Assembly: GCA_017432405.1 (NCBI GenBank)
Contig: JAFRJF010000166.1
Span: forward strand, 1-29,165
Source: Clostridia bacterium
GTDB lineage: Bacteria > Bacillota_A > Clostridia > Christensenellales > Aristaeellaceae
Direction of reading: 5' to 3'
Length of the DNA stretch: 29,165 nt
This document shows positions 14,316 to 22,900 of this stretch, piece after piece (position 1 is the first letter of the stretch; each line of letters starts with the position of its first letter). Below the pieces are notes generated by a model. That model did not search any database. It saw nothing but the letters and a program-made list of their open reading frames with translations, and had not been told where the DNA came from. The translations under genes and the position numbers were made by a program.

Positions 14316-15530
14316 TCAGATGCGCTTTCTCAGCATGTCGCCGTCCGCCAGCTCCGGAGGGGCGTCCATGTCGAAGAGGACCATGGGCTCCACCACCTGC
14401 GCCAGGGCCCTGCCGTCGGGGGTGGTCAGGCCTTCGGCGACCAGGGTGCGCCCCAGGCTGCCCGGGGAGAGTATCTCCAGCACGTCGCCCCTGCGAATGG
14501 GGTTGCGCAGCTGCACCCGCACCCGGCCGCCGTCCAGGCGCTCCCTGACCACGCCAGCGAACACGCAATCCTGGCGGTAGACGCCGTCGTCGGGGGCGTG
14601 ACGCCGCATCTGGCCGAAATAGAAGCCGCTGGCGTAGGTCCGGTGGCTGACGGCGTTCAGCTCCCGCTGCAAAAGGGCCAGGAATTCGCTACTGGCCGTC
14701 CCGTTTGCCAGTCCGTCCAGCCGTTGCCGGTAGGCGTTGGTCACCGTGGCCACGTAGTAGGGCGACTTCATTCGCCCCTCGATCTTGAAGGAGGTGACGC
14801 CGGCAGCGGCGATCTGGTCCAGGAAGTCCAGGCAATTCAGGTCGTGGGAGCTGAGGATGGTGGTGCCCCGGTCGTCCTCCTCCACGGGGAAAAACTCGCC
14901 GGGACGCTTTTCTTCCATCAGGTGGTAGCGCCAGCGGCAGGACTGGGTGCAGCCGCCCCGGTTGGCGCTGCGCCCGGTGAGGTAGGCGCTGATCATGCAG
15001 CGGCCCGACCAGGCCATGCACATCGCCCCGTGCACAAAGGCCTCGAGCTCCAGCGCGGCAGGGACTTTCGCCCGCAGCTGCCCGATCTGCTCCAGGGTCA
15101 TCTCCCGGCCCAGCACCACCCGGCTAGCGCCCAGCTCGTACCAGGCCGTGGCGGCAGCCCAGTTCAGGCAGTTGGCCTGGGTGCTGATGTGGATGGGCAG
15201 GCCTGGCGCGGCCCGGCGCATCACCGCCACCGCACCCAGGTCGGCCACGATGGCGGCGTCCACGCCCAGCGCAAACAGGCCCTGGGCGTAGTCGCCCAGG
15301 GCATCCAGCTCGTCGTTGGCGGGAAAAGCGTTGACGGTCACGTAGAGCCTGCGGCCCAGGGCGTGGGTTTCCTTCACGGCCAGGGCCAGGTCATCCATCG
15401 AAAAGCCGGCGTTCGCCGCGCGCAGCTGCAACCGGGGTCCACCCACGTAAACCGCGTCCGCGCCGAAGCGCAGGGCCGCGCGCAGACAATCCATGTCCCC
15501 GGCAGGACTGAGCAGCTCCAGGGCGGTCAT
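14316..15530 (-). CDS. Peptidase U32 family protein, probable tRNA uridine-34 hydroxylation enzyme
   Basis: The 404-residue product starts with 'ELLSPAGDMDCLRAALRFGADAVYVGG', the usual opening of U32 proteins, and carries the family signature 'EAFVHGAMCMAWSGRCMIS' (163-181) followed by 'NRGGCTQSCRW' (190-200). C171, C178 and C194 are in the positions expected for ligands of an iron-sulphur cluster. The C-terminal part (about 310-400) is a small beta-barrel-like domain. U32 proteins were once called collagenases; bacterial members such as TrhP (YegQ) take part in prephenate-dependent hydroxylation of tRNA U34, and RlhA modifies 23S rRNA. The length fits the short TrhP-like group. Its ATG overlaps the stop of the DUF624 gene by four bases, so it is the second gene of that operon. 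Confidence 0.88.
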   Translation of the reverse strand: MTALELLSPAGDMDCLRAALRFGADAVYVGGPRLQLRAANAGFSMDDLALAVKETHALGRRLYVTVNAFPANDELDALGDYAQGLFALGVDAAIVADLGAVAVMRRAAPGLPIHISTQANCLNWAAATAWYELGASRVVLGREMTLEQIGQLRAKVPAALELEAFVHGAMCMAWSGRCMISAYLTGRSANRGGCTQSCRWRYHLMEEKRPGEFFPVEEDDRGTTILSSHDLNCLDFLDQIAAAGVTSFKIEGRMKSPYYVATVTNAYRQRLDGLANGTASSEFLALLQRELNAVSHRTYASGFYFGQMRRHAPDDGVYRQDCVFAGVVRERLDGGRVRVQLRNPIRRGDVLEILSPGSLGRTLVAEGLTTPDGRALAQVVEPMVLFDMDAPPELADGDMLRKRI

Positions 15531-16459
15531 TTCTCGTCGTCCTCCGGAATGTAGGTCACATCGTCCCAGTTCTCCGGGCGCAGCCCGATGTTCGTGCGCG
15601 CGCCCTCGATCCTCGGGTTCAGGTAGGTTTCAAACAGCCAGTTGGCATAGGAAACGGTGATCAGCTTGTTGAAGGCCACCATGAAGGTCAGGTACAGCAG
15701 CACCACCACCATCAGCACCTGCATCTGGATGTTCGGGATCAGGGCCATCAGTCCGTAGGCCAGGGCGGGAACGACCAGCGTGGCCAGCTTGATCAGCAGC
15801 GCGAAGGGCAGCTTTGCCACGGTCATCAGCACCGAGTTTCGGATGACGTCCAGGGTCTTCAGCTGGTAGGTGATCAGCATCGGGTAGGCCAGCATGCTCG
15901 CCAGCGTCCAGATCGCGCCCATCAGCAGCGTCAGCGCCGCGGGCAGTATGAAGATCATACTCTGGCTCAGCATGCCGCTGTAAAAGCGCCAGCAGGTCAC
16001 CACCAGGAAGGGCATCACGCCGTCGATCAGCGAGATCACCAGCGCCTGCTTCCAGTTGGCCTTCAGGGCGTCCTTGAAGTCGCTGAGCACGAAGCTGTGC
16101 TCGTCCCGGGCCCAGTTGCGCAGCACGTAGGTCACGCCCGCGTTGAAGGGCCCCGTGATGGCGATGCAGGGGATCATGACCATCAGCCAGGTGTTCATCA
16201 GGCCGATGATGTCGTCGCCGGATACCCCCGCCTCGGCGTTGAGCAGGTTGTACAGCGCCAGCACGTTCAAAAAGGTCCATACGATGGCGGGGATCCATGT
16301 GACCATGTACAACAGGTTGACCCCAAACAGGCCGCTCCAGCGCACCTTCAACACCTCGCCGAAGAGCGCCAGGCGATTCTGGGGCATATCCGCCAAGGTA
16401 TAGTCGCCCTTGCCCTGCTTGCCGTAAAAATAATTGTTCATCAAATCCCGAATGGCCAT
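15527..16459 (-). CDS. DUF624 (YesL-like) membrane protein
   Basis: GGAGG (complement of 16466-16470) lies six bases before the ATG. The 310-residue product has about six membrane segments and the block 'TGPFNAGVTYVLRNWARDEH' (about 102-121) followed by 'FVLSDFKDALKANWKQAL', which matches the 'GPxxAGxxYVLRxWxRxE..SDFxxxFKxNxKQ' core of DUF624/YesL. YesL of Bacillus sits in a rhamnogalacturonan operon, but many clostridial members stand alone and the function is unknown. The C-terminal tail is charged and cytoplasmic by the positive-inside rule. Coupling to a tRNA-modification gene looks incidental. Confidence 0.8.
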   Translation of the reverse strand: MAIRDLMNNYFYGKQGKGDYTLADMPQNRLALFGEVLKVRWSGLFGVNLLYMVTWIPAIVWTFLNVLALYNLLNAEAGVSGDDIIGLMNTWLMVMIPCIAITGPFNAGVTYVLRNWARDEHSFVLSDFKDALKANWKQALVISLIDGVMPFLVVTCWRFYSGMLSQSMIFILPAALTLLMGAIWTLASMLAYPMLITYQLKTLDVIRNSVLMTVAKLPFALLIKLATLVVPALAYGLMALIPNIQMQVLMVVVLLYLTFMVAFNKLITVSYANWLFETYLNPRIEGARTNIGLRPENWDDVTYIPEDDEK

Positions 16460-16494
16460 AGACTACCTCCACACGCAAACCGCATATATACTAC

Positions 16495-16523
16495 AGTATA
16501 CACGCCCGGTCGTGGATTTGCAA
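16495..16523 (-). promoter_or_regulatory. Sigma-A promoter of the DUF624-U32 operon
   Basis: On the minus strand TTGCAA (16518-16523) and TATACT (16495-16500) are 17 nt apart. Transcription would start near 16488, giving a leader of about 28 bases with the GGAGG site in it. Confidence 0.65.
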
Positions 16524-16568
16524 TAAGCAAACATTAAAAATGACGACAATTGGACATTCTTATTGCAA
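16518..16568. promoter_or_regulatory. Inverted repeat covering both -35 boxes of the divergent promoters
   Basis: TTGCAATAAG (16518-16527) and its exact complement CTTATTGCAA (16559-16568) frame 31 bases. Each arm contains the TTGCAA that serves as -35 of the promoter pointing away from it. Between and beside them is a near-repeat: CAATTGGACA (16547-16556) and CAATTTGGACA (16566-16576). An operator shared by both promoters is possible. Confidence 0.5.
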
Positions 16569-16591
16569 TTTGGACACAATTGATATATAAT
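16563..16591 (+). promoter_or_regulatory. Sigma-A promoter of alr
   Basis: TTGCAA (16563-16568), 17-nt spacer, perfect TATAAT (16586-16591). Transcription would start near 16598, leaving a leader of about 75 nt before the TTG start. An in-frame ATG at 16590 lies inside the -10 box and cannot be the start. Confidence 0.75.
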
Positions 16592-16624
16592 GTATATTCA
16601 GCGGAGGTATAGGGCCGGTTCCGT

Positions 16625-16666
16625 CCCTCCGCCAAGGCATCAAATCGCCGGAAACGGCGGGGGAGG
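16625..16666 (+). promoter_or_regulatory. Leader structure at the alr ribosome binding site
   Basis: CCCTCC (16625-16630) is the exact complement of the Shine-Dalgarno sequence GGGAGG (16661-16666). Between them CGCCG (16646-16650) and CGGCG (16655-16659) form a hairpin with a GAAA tetraloop, ending one base before the ribosome binding site. The two helices can stack and would hide the site. Confidence 0.4.
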
Positions 16667-16673
16667 CAGAACC

Positions 16674-17771
16674 TTGAGACCCACGATCATGAAGATATCC
16701 ACCGACGCCATCGCCGCCAACGCCAGGGCGATTCGCGCCCACATTCCCGAAAGGGTGCGCATGATGTGCGTGGTCAAGGCCGACGCCTACGGCCATGACA
16801 GCGTTCAGACGGCGAAAAAGCTGCTGGGCGCCGGGGCCGACGCCTTCGCGGTGGCCATCGTCGAGGAGGCCGAGGTGCTACGCGGCGCCGGGATCGACAG
16901 CATGATACTGGTGCTGGGCGGCGCGGGCGAGGCTTCACTGCGCCGGGCGGTGCGCGCCGGGGTGTCCCAGGCGGTATACACGCCCCGGATGCTGGAAATC
17001 ATGCAGGATGAGGCCGTTCGCTGCGGAAGGCGGGCGCTGGCGCATCTGAAGATCGACACCGGCATGTCCCGCGTCGGCGTGCGGGGCGAAGAGGACTTGT
17101 CCGCCATGCTGGCCTGGTGGCGGCGCTGCCCGGACGTGGAGATGGAGGGCATCTTCACCCACTTCTGCGTGGCAGATACCGACCCGGAATTTACGGCCCG
17201 GCAGAATTGGTGCTTCTCGGAGGCGCTTGCTGCGGTCCGCCATGCGGGCTTCAGTCCCATCGCCCACGCGGCGGCCTCCACCGCCATGCTGAACCCGGCG
17301 CTGCAATATGACATGGTTCGGCCCGGCATCGTGCTGTACGGCAGCTGCGTGCCCGAGCTGGCGAAGGAACTGACCTGGGCCCAGACCCTCGTTACCCGGC
17401 CCATCCGCCTGCAGTGGATCGCGGCGGGGGATACGGTGGGCTACGGGCGGACCTTCATCGCCGCGCGGGATACGCTGGTGATGACGCTGCCCATCGGCTA
17501 CGGCGATGGCTATCCCCGCATCCTCAGCAACCGTGCGTCGGTTCTGGTGCGTGGAAAGCGCGCGCCGCTGATCGGGCGGGTCTGCATGGACATGGTGATG
17601 GCGGACGTCACAGACATACCCAGCGTGGACCTGGACGACGAGGTGGTGCTGCTGGGCGCCCAGGGGGATCAGCGCATCACGCCGGACGAGCTGGCCGAGC
17701 TGGCGGAAACGATTCCCTACGAGATCATGCTGGGCTTTGCGGCGCGTATCCCCGTGGAAGTCGTCGATTAG
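16674..17771 (+). CDS. alr: Alanine racemase
   Basis: Start chosen at TTG 16674, seven bases after GGGAGG; it gives the N-terminus MRPT, as is usual for Alr, whereas ATG 16689 would be 22 bases from the site. The 365-residue enzyme interconverts L- and D-alanine with pyridoxal phosphate, supplying D-Ala for peptidoglycan. Visible landmarks are VVKADAYGH with PLP lysine K35, 'KIDTGMSRVG' in the barrel, 'AASTAMLN', 'YDMVRPGIVLYG', the catalytic tyrosine Y257 in VGYGRTF, 'LPIGYGDGYPR' and 'GRVCMDMVMADVTD'. Length is typical. Alr often sits near acpS or a toxin-antitoxin pair; here it is followed at 11 bases by a membrane protein of unknown role. Whether this is the housekeeping or a spore-specific racemase cannot be told. 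Confidence 0.95.
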   Translation: MRPTIMKISTDAIAANARAIRAHIPERVRMMCVVKADAYGHDSVQTAKKLLGAGADAFAVAIVEEAEVLRGAGIDSMILVLGGAGEASLRRAVRAGVSQAVYTPRMLEIMQDEAVRCGRRALAHLKIDTGMSRVGVRGEEDLSAMLAWWRRCPDVEMEGIFTHFCVADTDPEFTARQNWCFSEALAAVRHAGFSPIAHAAASTAMLNPALQYDMVRPGIVLYGSCVPELAKELTWAQTLVTRPIRLQWIAAGDTVGYGRTFIAARDTLVMTLPIGYGDGYPRILSNRASVLVRGKRAPLIGRVCMDMVMADVTDIPSVDLDDEVVLLGAQGDQRITPDELAELAETIPYEIMLGFAARIPVEVVD

Positions 17772-17782
17772 GAGATTGTAAC

Positions 17783-18430
17783 ATGAGCACAATGGATATG
17801 TGGAAGGCCAACGCCGTCACGCTGATCCTCTTGATCGTGGTGAACCTGGCACTGTTCGGGCTGGGCACCACGCCCTGGATGGTGCTGGGACTGATCCTGC
17901 TGGCGGGCGCCCTGTTCATGACGTATCGCCAGGGCATGGGCTTCGGGCACGAGGCCTGCAGCATCCTTCAGACGGTGGAAAAGGCCCGGGATCCGCAGAG
18001 CCCCTCCTACGGCCAGGTGGACGAAAAGGTGCAGAAGCGGGCATGGAGCATGACCACGGGGGTGAAGGGCGTGCTGGCCTCTGCGCTGGTGCCCTATGTC
18101 GTGGGCTGCGTCTACATTGTGCTGTCGCTGTTGAAGCTGTATCCGGCAAATGTGATCATGCGGCTGGTATCCTGGGTGGTCGCCCTGCCCTTCTGGCCGG
18201 CGATGCTGCCCTTCAGCCAGACCTTCGACCGCCTGACGGGGCCGGTCGTGGCGGTGCTGATGATCTCGCCATTCGTGTTGCCGCTTTGCACCTTTGCAGG
18301 CTATATGCAGGGCCCAAAGCTGTGGGCAAAATCGGAAAAAGCCATGGCCGAGGGACGGCGCAGGGCCAAGGCAAAATCCCGCGTGGCGCGCAAAAAAGCC
18401 ACGCCCAGGTCCCAGCGACCTGAAATTTGA
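17783..18430 (+). CDS. Small multi-pass membrane protein of unknown function
   Basis: AGGAG (17770-17774) overlaps the alr stop and lies eight bases before ATG 17783, so it is co-transcribed with alr. The 215-residue product has two helices at once (about 12-28 and 31-48). A soluble stretch follows (about 50-90, 'YRQGMGFGHEACSILQTVEKARDP'), then three more helices (about 97-117, 135-155, 160-182) and a strongly basic Arg/Lys tail (about 190-215) that should lie in the cytoplasm. The layout and the GHEACS block are consistent across the protein with a real gene, but I do not recognise the family. A role linked to cell wall supply would be a guess based only on its neighbour. Confidence 0.75.
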   Translation: MSTMDMWKANAVTLILLIVVNLALFGLGTTPWMVLGLILLAGALFMTYRQGMGFGHEACSILQTVEKARDPQSPSYGQVDEKVQKRAWSMTTGVKGVLASALVPYVVGCVYIVLSLLKLYPANVIMRLVSWVVALPFWPAMLPFSQTFDRLTGPVVAVLMISPFVLPLCTFAGYMQGPKLWAKSEKAMAEGRRRAKAKSRVARKKATPRSQRPEI

Positions 18431-18449
18431 TATTTTTTCGAAAAACCGA

Positions 18450-18478
18450 TTGCAATTATTGCGCAATTATGATATAAT
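18450..18478 (+). promoter_or_regulatory. Sigma-A promoter of rsmD
   Basis: TTGCAA (18450-18455), 17-nt spacer, perfect TATAAT (18473-18478). The spacer contains the palindrome TTGCGCAA (18459-18466). The element resembles the alr promoter at 21 of 29 positions by my alignment. The start near 18485 leaves a leader of about 18 bases. Confidence 0.75.
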
Positions 18479-18502
18479 TTGGGCAATATCATAGGTGAAG
18501 CT

Positions 18503-19090
18503 ATGCGTATCATATCCGGAGAGGCAAAGGGCAGGCCGCTTTTCGCGCCTTCAGGGGCGCAAACCCGCCCGACGTCGGACAAGATCAGGGGCGCGCTGTT
18601 CAACATCATCGGCGCTCGCGTGATGGATTCACGGGTACTGGATCTGTTCGGCGGCAGCGGCGCGCTGGCGCTCGAGGCGTTGAGCCGAGGGGCCGAGAGC
18701 GCCGTCATCGCGGACAATTCGCGCCAGGCCTGGCAGGTCATCGACCGCAATGCCCGAAATGTGCTGAAGGACGATTTTGAACTGCGCGTGCACATCATCA
18801 ACCAGGATTATCGCAGCGCCATCGCCGCGCTGGAGGGCCGGATATTCGACCTGGTTTTCCTGGATCCGCCCTATCGCATGACGGAGGCCTATGGCGAGGC
18901 GCTGGCGCGGCTTATGAAGGCGGATATGCTTTCGCCGGGGTGCCTGATTGTCATGGAGCGCCACAGGAGCGCGCAGATTCCGCTGCCCCGGGCCGTGGAT
19001 GTCTTCGATACCCGGCAGTACGGCGATACGGCGGTGGATTTCGCCGAGATTCGCTCAGCGGAGGACGTGGACCGCCATGATACCCTATAG
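18503..19090 (+). CDS. rsmD: 16S rRNA (guanine-N2)-methyltransferase RsmD
   Basis: AGGTGA (18493-18498) precedes the ATG by four bases. The 195-residue product methylates G966 (E. coli numbering) of 16S rRNA with S-adenosylmethionine. It shows the full family pattern: 'MRIISGEAKGRPL', 'TRPTSDKIRGALFNII' (about 22-37), the SAM-binding 'VLDLFGGSGALALEALSRGA' (motif I, about 45-64), and the catalytic 'DLVFLDPPY' (motif IV, about 117-125), a D-P-P-Y form of NPPY. Length is usual. In most Clostridia coaD follows directly; here only about 75 bases separate it from a coiled-coil gene. Confidence 0.94.
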   Translation: MRIISGEAKGRPLFAPSGAQTRPTSDKIRGALFNIIGARVMDSRVLDLFGGSGALALEALSRGAESAVIADNSRQAWQVIDRNARNVLKDDFELRVHIINQDYRSAIAALEGRIFDLVFLDPPYRMTEAYGEALARLMKADMLSPGCLIVMERHRSAQIPLPRAVDVFDTRQYGDTAVDFAEIRSAEDVDRHDTL

Positions 19091-19167
19091 ATGAGGATTA
19101 AACCGGTGAACCCGGGCAGACTAAGCTGCATCAGGCGGCGGCCGGGTGCGGAAAGGAAGGCTGAACG

Positions 19168-19803
19168 ATGGATCAGGAAAAGTTCTACGAGGAAGAGGCG
19201 CAGGAAACCAACGAAACCCCACAGGCGCGCCAGATGGACGAAGTCAATGACATGCGTTATTTCCTCGAGCTTCTCAAGCATATTCGCGCGGCGATCAATG
19301 CCGGCAAGAGCGTGCCGCTGACCGGCAAGAAGATCATCGACGCGGAAAAATGCCTGATGATAATCGACGACATGGAAAAAAATCTGCCTGACGCCGTGCA
19401 GTATGGCCTTCAGATGTATTCCGAACAGGAGCGCATCATGAACGAAGCTGAAACCAAGGCCATGAACCGCATCAGTTCCGCCGAGATGCGGGTCAACGCT
19501 GCCCTTGACCGCGCCAGGGAGGATGCCGAGCAGCGCGTGCTGGACGCTGAAAACGAAGCCCGCGCCATATTGGAGGACGCTCAGGAGCGCGCCGACCATA
19601 TGATCGACGAGAGCGAGATCCTGCGTCAGGCGAGGGAAGAGGCCCGCATCATCAAGAACGATGCCCGCGTCGAGGCCAGCGAGGTGCGCCTCAAGGCCCA
19701 GCACGACGCCTACCAGCTGCTCTCCTCGGTAGAAGACGAGTTGACGGAGGCCTGCAAAAACATCCGCCGCCGTCGCGCCGAGCTGGGTGACGAGAACGAG
19801 TAA
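19168..19803 (+). CDS. Coiled-coil protein (DivIVA / V-ATPase subunit E-like), often next to rsmD-coaD
   Basis: GGAAGG lies seven or so bases before the ATG. The 211-residue soluble protein has an acidic N-terminus. A conserved globular part follows (about 28-80, 'MRYFLELLKHIRAAINAGKSVPL..KKIIDAEKCLMIIDDMEKNLPDAV'), then a long charged helix (about 85-200) rich in Ala, Glu, Arg with repeated 'EAxxRxxxAxxEA' spacing, as in subunit E of V-type ATPases and F-type subunit b. Clostridial relatives are often annotated simply 'ATPase' and stand after rsmD-coaD. No Walker motif is visible, so it is not itself an ATPase. A scaffold role at the membrane or septum is a guess. A strong terminator follows. 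Confidence 0.78.
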   Translation: MDQEKFYEEEAQETNETPQARQMDEVNDMRYFLELLKHIRAAINAGKSVPLTGKKIIDAEKCLMIIDDMEKNLPDAVQYGLQMYSEQERIMNEAETKAMNRISSAEMRVNAALDRAREDAEQRVLDAENEARAILEDAQERADHMIDESEILRQAREEARIIKNDARVEASEVRLKAQHDAYQLLSSVEDELTEACKNIRRRRAELGDENE

Positions 19804-19824
19804 CCGTACAGTATATGCCGATTG

Positions 19825-19860
19825 ACGGGAGCCCTTGAAACGGGGTTTCCCGTATTTTTT
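19825..19860 (+). terminator. Intrinsic terminator of the rsmD unit
   Basis: ACGGGA (19825-19830) pairs with TCCCGT (19848-19853); the inner part can pair further (CCC with GGG), and ATTTTTT follows directly. The remaining 19861-19907 before the next gene holds no clear promoter. Confidence 0.85.
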
Positions 19861-19919
19861 ATGCCAAACAGGTTCATACTTGGGAAAGGCAATTCCATGT
19901 CATCAATGGAGGATCATAT

Positions 19920-22900
19920 ATGGACCTGTTTCAGGCGGAAGGGCAATCGGACGAACGCGACAATCGCCAGGACGCGGCGCTGATGCGCGCCCTGGCGGCG
20001 CGGTATGCTGTCAGGGGCACGGCCAGGCTGTGCCTTTCAAGGCGCGCCCGTGTCGGTCTTTCGGCGCGGCTGGACGCGGCGGCGAAGCTGCGCCGGTCGG
20101 AGAACGCCTCCGGCACGGCGCTGGCGCTGTTGGACGCCCAAGCGCCGGTGATTGAAGCCTGCGCCGCCCGCGCCGCTTCGGAGGGCGGCACGCGCCTGCC
20201 CGCCTGGTCGGGAAGGCCCAGGCTCCATGTGGCGCTTCAGGCGCTGTGCGAGGGCGACGCCGCAGTGACCCAGAGCCGCCTGACGGAGGCGCTGATCGAA
20301 CTGGACGCCCTTCAACCGCTGACCGAAGCCGAGCTGTGGGCGACGCCCGCGGCCCTGCGGATCGTGATCGGAGAGGCCCTGTGGCGCACGGCAGCGGCCA
20401 TCGTGGCGCGGGCCGAGCAGCGGGCCCGCGCGAACAGATGGGTGCGGTGGCCGGTCGGGGGGCTCGATTCCAGGGACGACGCCTTCCTGGCCCAGGCGCT
20501 GAAGCGGGCAGGGGAGGCGGACAGCCCTGCGGCGCGGCGCAGGCTGGAGGCTGCCCTCGCCCGTCGCGCCCTGTCCCCCCGGGCGGTCGTCGTCCGGGCC
20601 CAGGCCGGGGAAGCCGGTCTTCTGATGCGCCTGGAAAACCTGTTGGCCGCGCGGCACATGGTCGACGCGCTCAACTGGCAGGCCTGCTTCCAGTCCCTCT
20701 CCCGGGTGGAGCAGACCCTGTCCCGCGAGGCGTCGGGCACCTATCCGCGGATGGAAGACGATTCAAGGGCCGCGGTGCGCCGGGAGGTGGCCCACATCGC
20801 GAAAAAACTGAAGCTGCCGGAGCCCTCGGTGGCCAGGGCTGCCGTGGACGCGGCTCGGGCGGGGGAGGGCATTCGCCATGAGGTCTGCTGGTGGCTGTAC
20901 GACGACGCGGGACGACGGGCGCTGCTCGATCGCCTGGACCGGGGCGGCATACGGCTGCGCCGATTGACGCCGGACCCGTCGGGGCGTGGAACCGTTCTGT
21001 TCATAGGGATGACCGCGGCAGCGCTGGCGCTGGCGCTGTCGGCCTGTGCCGGTATGCCCTGGCTCTGGCCGGCTTGCGCCGTGCTGGGCTGGGGGGCCGC
21101 CGACCTGCTGGCGGGTCGCCTGTATCCCCGCCTTGCGCCGCCGGCGCGGCTTCTGAAGCTGGCAATGGATGAAGTGCCCGGGGATTGCCGGACGCTGGTG
21201 ACGATGCCGGTGCTGCTGTCCTCGCCCCGGCGGGCGGAGGACGTCTGCGCCCAGCTGGAGGCCCTGGGTTGTCTGGATAAGAGCGATAACATCGAATATC
21301 TGCTGCTGGGCGACCTGGCCGACGCGCTGCAGGCGCACATGCCCGGCGACGGGGAGATACTGGATCGGGCCCGCGCCTGTGTGTCCGAGCTGAATGCCCG
21401 GGCAGGCCGGGAGAAGTATGCCCTGCTGGTGCGGGGCCGGACGCTGCTGGATGCGGACGGCGTGTGGATGGGCCGGGACCGCAAGCGCGGCGCGCTGATG
21501 GACCTGAACCGGCTGCTGCTGGGCCGGGAAGGCGCAGAGGCGGCCTTCGATGCCGAGGGACGCGCCTGTGACAGGCTGAAGAGGCGCTTCGTTTACGTGA
21601 TCACCCTGGACGCCGATACCCGTGCTTTGCCGGACGACCTGCGACGCCTGATCGGCGCGATGGCCCATCCGCTGAACCGGCCCCGGGATAACCGGGGGCA
21701 TGCGGTGCTGCAGCCCCGGATGGAGACGCTGCCCTCCGCCCGGGTCAACGGCTTCGTGGAGCTGTTTGCCGGGGCGGGCGGCGTGAGCGCCTATCCGGTT
21801 TGCGTCTCAAACCTGTGGCAGGATCTGACGGGAAGGGGCATCTATGGGGGCAAGGGCATCTACGACGTGGCCGCCTTCCAGGCCCGGGTGGAGGGGCAAC
21901 TGCCAGAGGGGCGCATACTCAGCCACGATCTGGCCGAGGGGGCGCTGGCCGGGGCCGGCTTTGTGGGCGACGTGGCGCTGTACGACGGCCATCCGGCCAC
22001 GCCGGCTTCAACGCTGCGCCGCCAGCACCGCTGGACGCGGGGCGACTGGCAGCTGCTGCCGGTGATGCTCTCCCGCAGGGTCCACCTCGGCGTGGCGGAT
22101 CGCTTTCGCATGCTTGACAACCTCGTGCGCTCGCTGTGGCCGCCGGCGCTGCTGGCCTTCGTGTTGTGTGGCGCGTGGACGGGCCGGGACTGGGCGCTGG
22201 CGGCGGCGCTGGGGCTGGCCTGGCTGGAGCCGATGCTGTATATTGGCGGCGGCGACCCGCTGAAGTGGCGCAGGGCCACCGCCCGGCTGGCGCTGCTGCC
22301 GCTGACGGCGTACAATGCGCTGGACGCCGTGGGCCGCACGCTGTGGCGGCTGGCGGTCTCCGGGAAGCGCCTGCTGCAATGGGTGACCGCCGCCGACGCG
22401 GAGGAGCAACGGGACCGCGTATCCCTTTGGCCCGGCGTCGCTATAGCGCTGCTGCTTGCCCCCGGCCTGCTGTACGCCCGCTTTCCGATGGCGTTGATCG
22501 CGCTGATGGCGCTGTTTCTGGTCGGCCCGGGCTGGGTCGGGGACATGGCGTCGGAGAAGGCCGACGCAAAGGCCCCGCTGACCCCGCGCCAGCAGGTCGC
22601 CCTCCGCGACCTGGCCCGCCGCACCTGGCGCTTCTTCGAGGACAACATGCCCCCGGAGGGCAGTCCGCTGCCCCCGGACAACGTGCAGCTGGACCCGCCC
22701 GTGGGCGCGGCCCGGCGCACGTCGCCCACCAACATCGCCCTGTATCTGCTCAGCTGCCTGTCGGCGCGGCGGCTGGGCCTTGTGGGCGTGGAGGAAGCGC
22801 GGCGGCGCATGGCCGCGACCGTGGACGCGCTGGAGCGGCTGGAGAAGTGGCGCGGCCAGCTTTACAACTGGTACGACATCGATACCCTCGCCCCGCTGAA

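Noticed and set aside
19091..19321. Small gene directly after rsmD (76 codons)
   Set aside because: It overlaps the well-supported coiled-coil gene in another frame, lacks a ribosome binding site and its composition is Arg/Lys-rich noise after the first residues.
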